Shown: positions 13,101-21,400 of the stretch, piece after piece
How positions within the stretch are numbered: position 1 is the first letter of the stretch
Layout: every line of letters begins with the position of its first letter
Source: Temnopleurus reevesii
Taxonomy: Eukaryota; Echinodermata; Echinoidea; Temnopleuroida; Temnopleuridae
DNA: 64,000 bases
Direction: 5' to 3'
Assembly: GCA_036244855.1 (NCBI GenBank)
Contig: BQKZ01000330.1
Coordinates: 42,118-106,117, forward strand
Notes under the pieces: model-generated
What the model saw: the letters and a program-made list of their open reading frames with translations, nothing else
Databases searched by the model: none
What the model was told of the DNA's origin: nothing
Translations under genes and position numbers: made by a program

Positions 13101-16100
13101 TTCCTCTTCTCCATCACCTCATCTCTCATTTTCGGACCTCCCAACCATTAGGAATATTGAGGGAAGATGAAATTTTGACTCTTTTTAGAGACTTTTAAGG
13201 CCATGTCACATGAGTTTTCCTATTTTTCTCGATAATTCTACTGCCCAGTCATATAGGAAACAGGGTTTCTTTCCTCTTTTTCAGCAAATCATTCCTCTTT
13301 TTCCGTTATAAGGGTGGAGAGGTATGCATTTTGCAAATAGAACAAGATAAACTTATGGCTCCTAAAATATATCTGTTCCTGTTCTTATATTGCACATTTA
13401 TGACAAGTTGCGTGAATAAGAGGAACGTCGTAAAGCCAAGAAAGAAAGCGAGAGTAGAATGACATCACTGGTGAAGAGAAGGACAAAATCATCTCTTCCT
13501 TTTTCCTCATCTTCCTTTTCTTCCTTCTCTTCATTATCATCTCATCCTCTTTTTGGGAGAAAACTGAAAAGGATACACAAATGGCCCATCTAATATATCT
13601 GTGTTTTCTTATATTACATAGCATGACTACGAGAAGTTGTGTGAATTAGAAGAGCGCCGTAAAGCCAAGAAGGAGAGCGATAGTCAGGAGGAGAAGCAGG
13701 ATGACAACAATGGTGAAAAGAAGAACAAATTCATCTCTTCCTTTTTCCTCATCTTCCTTTTCTTCCTTCTCTTCATTATCATCTCATCCTCTTTTTTGGG
13801 AAAACTGAAAAGGATACACAAATGGCCCATCTAATATATCTGTGTTTTCTTATATTACATAGCATGACTACGAGAAGTTACGTGAATTAGAAGAGCGACG
13901 TAAAGCCAAGAAGGAAAGCGATAGTCAGGAGGAGAAACAGGATGAAATCAATGGTGAAAAGAAGGATGAGATCGTGTCGGAAAAGAAAGAGGAGGAAGAG
14001 AAACCGACGGAGGAAGCCAAACTGGAAGAAGAGGAGAAACAGAAGGAAAAGCAAGGTAAAGATAGAAACGTTATTGACAATTTAAAGCATTCATGGTTCT
14101 GTATGAGCCAATATTTTTAACTTACAGATGTTTTTGCATTTTGTGTTATTTTTGCGTTTTTGACAGTGTTTGTTTGCATATTTGTATATGTGTGTCAATC
14201 TGAGCTGAAATTTTTGCAAGGCTTGACGAAATTCATTCATGAAAATTTCAGCTTATACGGTAGTATGAATTTCTCGATCAACCTCATGCTCCCGAGAAAA
14301 GATCTCCAGATATGGCCCAATTAAGTTTTTTGCTTACCTTAAATTGATTATTTTCTCTATAGAGAATTTCAATTTTTAAAAGAAAATGTAAGCAAATCAT
14401 GACTTTGTCCTCACAGCTTTTCTCTATTGCTCATTTCTGGTGTAAATGAATGATATTGAATAAACTTTAAAATGTTCACGCTTGCTGGAGCTAGAGGATA
14501 AGATTTGTGCGGTATGAAATATCTGAATATTTTTATTGTATCTTTCTATATAAATATAAAGGCAAATAAGAGAGAAATGACATGAGTCAAGGTTAAGGGG
14601 CTGCCAGGATATGGAATGGGTTAAAGACTTCGTCTGTGCCAGAAAAATCTTGCTTTGATTAAAAGCAGAAAAATCAGAGGAACATATAAAAAAAAGTTTG
14701 AAGTAAATCCGACGAGAAAAAAGAATGTTATGAATATTTCAATGTTAATGATGGAATGGTATTTTTCATAAACTATTGTACGGCATTCGTCATAACACGT
14801 GGCTTTCGGTCACGTGTGATGACGTACGTCATGCACTTCCTGTCAGTAAACTTATTGTTTTTAAGAATCTGTTTTGCTGGATTTTTATTTTTTTAAATAA
14901 ACAATAAGATATAATAAACTGCTTGCAGAGAAGTGCATGAACTACGTCATATCGCGTGTCGTGACACAATGTTGCCAATTTGCACGACAAACAACAGTTG
15001 AGTTATAGCATTGAAATATTCATAGCTTTCTTATTTATTGTCCGATTTTCTTCAAACTTTCTTTTGATCTGTTCGTCTGATTTTTCGGCTTTTAATCAAT
15101 ACAATATTTTTCTTGGGCAGACCCAGTCTTTAACTTGATTACACGATCCACAGGTCATCCTCACGATGCCCTTGACACGGGTCTAGAACAATAAAAAGAC
15201 ACAATTATTAGGAATAGTATGTATCTATATTTCTATTTTTGTGTTTAAATCCTTGTAGAAGAGAGCGCTCTGGAGCTTATGGATAGGATGTGTAAATACA
15301 TCTACTCAAAGGATACTACAGATCTGATTCGGACCAGGACTATGCTCTGTCATATCTATCACTATGCCATCCATGATAAATGGTACACCGCTAGGGATCT
15401 GATGTTGATGTCGCATTTGCAGCAGACTATTCAGTACTCTGATATACCAACACAGGTGAGTATGACTGAATTAATGGGGGGGTCGAGGGTTAGGAAGGAG
15501 GAAGGGGGGGGGGAGGGTTATGATTGGTCCAAACTAGGACTATGTTGTGTCATATCTATCACTACGATATCCATGATCGCTGGTACACCGCTAGGGATCT
15601 GATGTTGATGTCGCATTTGCAGCAGACTATTCAGTACTCTGATATACCAACACAGGTAACTGAAATATAGATAATCGGGATGAGGTTTGTGTTTCATAAA
15701 GCTTTTCTCACAAAGTTACTCACGGCTGATGATTCTTTCTCAGGTGTTACTTCAGCAACGTGTGTTATCATTGAGTGCAAAAAGGAATCACCAGTTGTGC
15801 ACAGTCGTTTGTTTGACTTTAACGATTATTGTTACACTGCAAGAGATCTGATGCTCAGATCATTCACAAGTCTGATATACCCACCCAGGTATACAAAGGA
15901 ATTATTGGCAAAAGAGGGGATTGAGCTGGACCCATACCCTGAATCAGGGCCGTGACTTCATGATTTGTGCTTCGATCAGTCTCTCCTTGTGTAAATCCTC
16001 CCTATGTCTGATTTTCAAAAGTTGTCATATTTGTGTTTCGCCTTCTTTCTCAGATCCTCTATAACGGCACGATGGTCCATCTTGGTTGGTGTGCTTTCTG

Positions 16101-18397
16101 TCGCGGTAGCATCCGTAGTGTCCATAATGCATTGCATGATATTTAGTAAATGATATGAAGGGCTTTGAATCATGTGATACAGTTGATTTGACTAAGATTA
16201 CACCCATATCTGTTTTGCTTTCCTCTCCAGATCCTCTACAATAGTACGATGGTCAGCTAGGTCTGAAATTAGATCTACATTTGCTTTGCTCTCTTATCCA
16301 TGGCAATACCCGAAATTGCCTGATATTTAGTACATGATGTGAAGGGCTATGAATTTTGTGATATAGTAGATTTTACTGAAATCATATCTACCTCTGTTTT
16401 GTTTTCCTCCCCAGATTCTCTACAATCGTACGATGGTCCAGCTTGGTCTGTGTGCTTTCCGCCACGGTAATATCCGAGATGCCCACAATGCATTGCTTGA
16501 TATTAAGTACATGATGCTGTGAGCTATGGATTCTGTGATACAGTAGACTTGACTAAAATGAAATCTACCTCTGTTTTGTTGTCCTCCCCAGATTCTCTAC
16601 AATCGTACGATGGTCCAGCTTGGTCTGTGTGCGTTCCGCCACGGTAACATCCGAGATGCCCACAATGCATTGCTTGATATTCAGAGCGGAGGAAGAGCTA
16701 AGGAGCTTCTCGCTCAGGTATGTTGAAAATCTGTCATAATAATGATTTTTTTGGGGGGGGACATCTATTTTCTGTCTACAATACAAGTACATCTTCATCA
16801 ACTTTCTCGAATTTATCATTCCATCTCTACTTCTACTCAAGTTTGTTGAAAATCTGTCATAATACTGATTTTTTTTTGGAGGAAAGGAACATCTATTTCC
16901 TGTCTGCACTACTCGTAGAAACAACTTCATAAACCTCCTAACTAAAAATTTAGTTAGGAAAGGCGGGATATCCTCTGTTCCTAAAGTCAGCATTCCAAGA
17001 TTGAGCGGTGTATTGAATAGGGCGCAACATGCTTTCAGATTCTGAGAACTATTGTAAAAGTCAATATGTTAGCGTACAAGAATTTGTTGGCGAATTCGCT
17101 GAATTTCAGATATTCTCACACAGGGAGTTGTTATTTGTACGTTTTGAAAATATTATGGTACACAAGTCTATAGGCATTCTAATGAGTGAAAATTTAAGTG
17201 AATTCATGGTTGTGAAATTCGTGAAATTAAAACCCCAGCGAAAATGTCAGCTTATGTAGTACATGAGAATTATGACAAAACGTGACTCGAGGATTTTTTT
17301 CAAGGGTTTTTCATGATATTTTTTTAATTTCATTTATTGCTCCAGGGTCTTCTGATGAGGCAACAGGAGCGTGATGCACAGCAGGAGAAGATTGAGAAGA
17401 GCCGTCAGCTGCCGTTCCACATGCACATCAATCTAGAGCTGCTTGAGTGTGTTTATCTGGTCTCTGCTATGCTCCTAGAGATACCTTACATGGCTTGTGA
17501 GTATATGATGATGGTGGTGATGGACGTGATGTTGGTGATGCTGATGGTGGTAATGTTGGTGGTGGTGGTGATGGTGATAGTGGTGATGAAGATGGTGGTG
17601 GTGATGCTGGTGAAGGTGATGTTGGTGGTGTTTATGATGGAAGTAATGCGGTGATGTTGGTGGTGGTGGTTGTGGTTGTGGTGATAATGTTGATGTTGAT
17701 GGTGGTGATGGTGGTGATCGTGGTGGTGGTGATGATGGTGATGGTGGTAAATATTATGATGATGATGGTTGTGATGATTGTGATGATTATCATGATCATG
17801 ATGATGGTGATAGTGACAGTGATGAAAATGTTGAAGCAAAAGGAGAGAGATTCCCAGCAGGAGAAGATCGAGAAGAGCCGTCGGCTGCCGTTCCACATGC
17901 ACATTAACCTCTTACTGCTTGAGTGTGTCTATCTGATCTCTGCTATGCTCCTTGAGATACCTTACATGGCTTGTGAGTACAAGATGATGATGGTGATGTT
18001 GGTGATGCAGTGATGGTGGTGGTGGTGGTGGTGGTGGTGGTGATGGTGTTGGTGATGGTGGTGTCGGTGGTGGTGGTGGTGGTGTTGGTGGTGGTGTTGG
18101 TGGTGGTGGTGGTGGTGGTGGTGTTGGGGGTGGTGTTGGTGGTGGTGGTGGTGTTGGTGGTGGTGGTGTTGTTGGTGGTGGTGGCGATGTTGGTGGTGGT
18201 GGCAGCGGCGGCAGCCACCAGCTGTGCCTCAGCGAGCGTCAGACCCTGATTGGTTCTCCATGATAATGATGATGATGATGGTAGTGAGGGTGATGATGAA
18301 GGTGATGATGATGAAGGTGATGATGAGGATGAGGATGATGAGGATGGTGAAGATGATGGTGGTGAGGGTGATAATTATGAAGGTGATGAAGATGATT

Positions 18398-18434
<37 letters not shown>

Positions 18435-21400
18435 CAATGATTATGATGAAGAAAAAGTTCAAAAAGATGAAGATGAAGAAGATATAATGATAATGGCATC
18501 CTCTCAATTCCACTTCTTCCAGCACACCACTTTGACATCCGTCGTCGCATGATCAGCAAGAGTTTCCACCACCAGCTGCGTCTCAGTGAGCGTCAGACCC
18601 TGATTGGTCCCCCAGAGAGCATGAGAGAGCACGTTGTAGCTGCCTCCAGGGCGATGCGCTACGGCGACTGGAGGGGGTGCCAAAAGTTCCTCATCAACGA
18701 GAAGATGAACATCAAGGTCTGGAACTTGTTTCAGGACTCAGACCATGTCAGGGAACTCATCACAAGGTATGCGTACCTGCCAAATATTTTGTATCTTTAG
18801 TTTGACTAATTTTGGCCTCAGATTTGTCAAGTTTAGCCAAGCATTGTGTTAAAGTCAGTCCGTCATGATCGACATGAGTTCCGGTTGAGAGCGCGATATG
18901 ATGGCGTGTTGCGTATTGGCATCAAGGATATTTGAAAATTTCCTTGCTTACGCACCTTGCCAAGCTCAGACACTCCGATCACTTCGGATGAATATCTGAT
19001 CCATTTTGTCGTCGCGTGTAACTTTGATTCCTCCCCTCTTCTGCTTTGATTTTTCTAAAAATGTGCAAAACGCATACATATGCGATTGCTGAGCCGCGAG
19101 CTAGAGAAATATAACTTGCTTGCTCGCTAGTCCAGGTTAAAAAAGCCGTGATTTTTCTGTTTGCCAATCTTTGCAATCAAAATGGCCGTGGCCAGGCCAC
19201 GCCCTTGTAACGTCATGTCTCCAGTTAAGATTACTAACTTTGGCAACATTGGCAATATAATCACCATGCATTTCAATGTAAAATATGTGAAGATTACTAA
19301 TTTGACATAAAATGATAACAAATTTCCACATGCTCATGTTAGCAGCTATGGGTATGGAAGAAGTTTGTGAGCTGCTATTTCAATAGTTGCCAGAATTCTG
19401 CAAATGAGGAAAGAGCATCATAACAGCATCCCATTATTGATCAGATCAACTCAATTACATTGATCTTCCCAAACTAGTATGCAAAAGGAAGGGGTTATTC
19501 TGAACAAATTAATTCTGTACAGCATTGGATAAGTGAAGTTTTGTGGTTTGAAATAATTTATTCTGCTGGTAGTTTAAAAATAATTCTATATTGTTGTTTT
19601 TAATCTCTTAATGTTGTGTTGATCAGTTTTATACACAAATCAAGTAATGAAATTTTCTCTGCTTCCAACATGTTACTGATTTTTCACCATATAAACTGTA
19701 AATGATCTGATACAATTAGACCAAGGTTAAAAAGTCTGATGTCACCAAATATGTAATTTACTGGTTTACGCACACTAATAAGCTGGTCTAATTTAGATGT
19801 GATTTCTTTACACAACACACACTTCTTCAATGCAACAAAATATCTTCCTGATTTCAAGCTAAAGCCCTGGTCACATAGTAACCCGGAAGCAACACAATTC
19901 AACAAGACTCTTTGTTAATTCACAGTTAAATGACTCAGATCAAAGAGTCGTGTTGAATCGTGTTGCTTCCGGGCCCTATGTGATCGGGGCATTAGACATA
20001 TTTGAACATGGATGGTGTGAACGCAAAATAAGCAGACTTTTTCAGTTTGTTACAATTTTTTGTTTGATCTGTAAATATTGTTTCTTTTCTTCTTACAGGA
20101 AAATTCAGGAGGAGAGCTTGAGGACATATCTCTTTACATACGGCAGTGTGTATGATTCCCTTAGTTTGATCACCCTGTCGGACATGTTTGAACTCGAGAA
20201 GACAGCCGTACATAGCATCGTGAGCAAAATGATCATCAATGAGGAGCTTATGGTAAGGCTTCTTACATGTAAATTTGGGTAATTGTTACAACCAAAATAA
20301 AATGCTTGTTGAATGGAACAAAACGCGCACAGAATTATTAAAAAACAAACTGAAATCTGCCGAAACATTTTCTGAGAAAGTCTGTACTGTAGTAATGAGT
20401 GAATAGATCAGATAGATCTTTTATAGTGTTGTCCCACATGTTGTCTTTTGTGTTAGTTAATCCAGGAAGATTGTGCTTACAGAATTAAATATTCTCAGTA
20501 ATCATATACAGTACATGTAGGTATTCTGGCATATGATAAAAACCTGTAGCATTGCTTCTCTCAACATTTCTGCTGAAATAAGATTAAGCTTTAGTGAATC
20601 TATAATAGGCTTAGATCTGATACTATTATAGAAAAAGATGATAGATACATTGGAAATCTAATCGTATTTGTAAAAAAAAAAAAAGACACCACTGCAAGGG
20701 AAATCAGCCTGCAGTACAGTCAAACCTTGTTATTATGAGGTCCTTTGGGACCAGAGAAATTATCTCTTTATATCGAATCCTTGTTATACCAGGGCCAAAA
20801 TACAACAAAATACAAAGAGATGGGACCAGGAAAACTACCTTGTTATAATGAGATCTTGTTACATGAGTGCTCTTTATAATGAGGTTGGAATGTACTAGGA
20901 ATTATGGCAGACCAGTCTCATTAGTGTGAATTTATTTTCATCCGTCTCATTATCGCCAGGCCTCTTGGGATGAGCCAGCTGCAACTATCGTGATGCACCG
21001 CTGCGAGCCTACCCGCCTCCAGCACCTGTCCCTCCGTCTCGCAGACAAGGTCTCCAACCTCGTCGAGAACAACGAGCGCCTCATAGACCAGCGCTCAGGC
21101 GACAACCGCTACAAGGACCGTGGCTTCAACAAGGATGGAGGCCGCAGGGACGGGGGCGGCTACCAGGGGCGGGATAATCGCTATAACCGGGAAGGCGGGC
21201 GTTACCAGGACGGTGGTGGACGAGGCCGAAGGGAAGGAGGCTACCAAGGACGTGATAACTACAATAGGGACAACCGAGGTGGTGGGAAGTATAACCGAGA
21301 AGGCGGTGGCGGTCGAGGGAGGTACCGTGACGGAGGCGGTCGAGGCCGAGATGGTGGGGGTCGAGGACGAGATGGTGGAGGTCGAGGACGAGATGGAGGC

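Noticed and set aside
17486..18559. Several long open frames of poly-Val, poly-His, poly-Thr, poly-Asp or poly-Ile
   Set aside because: They are translations of GGT/GAT triplet repeats in different frames and strands, with no splice context or family similarity.
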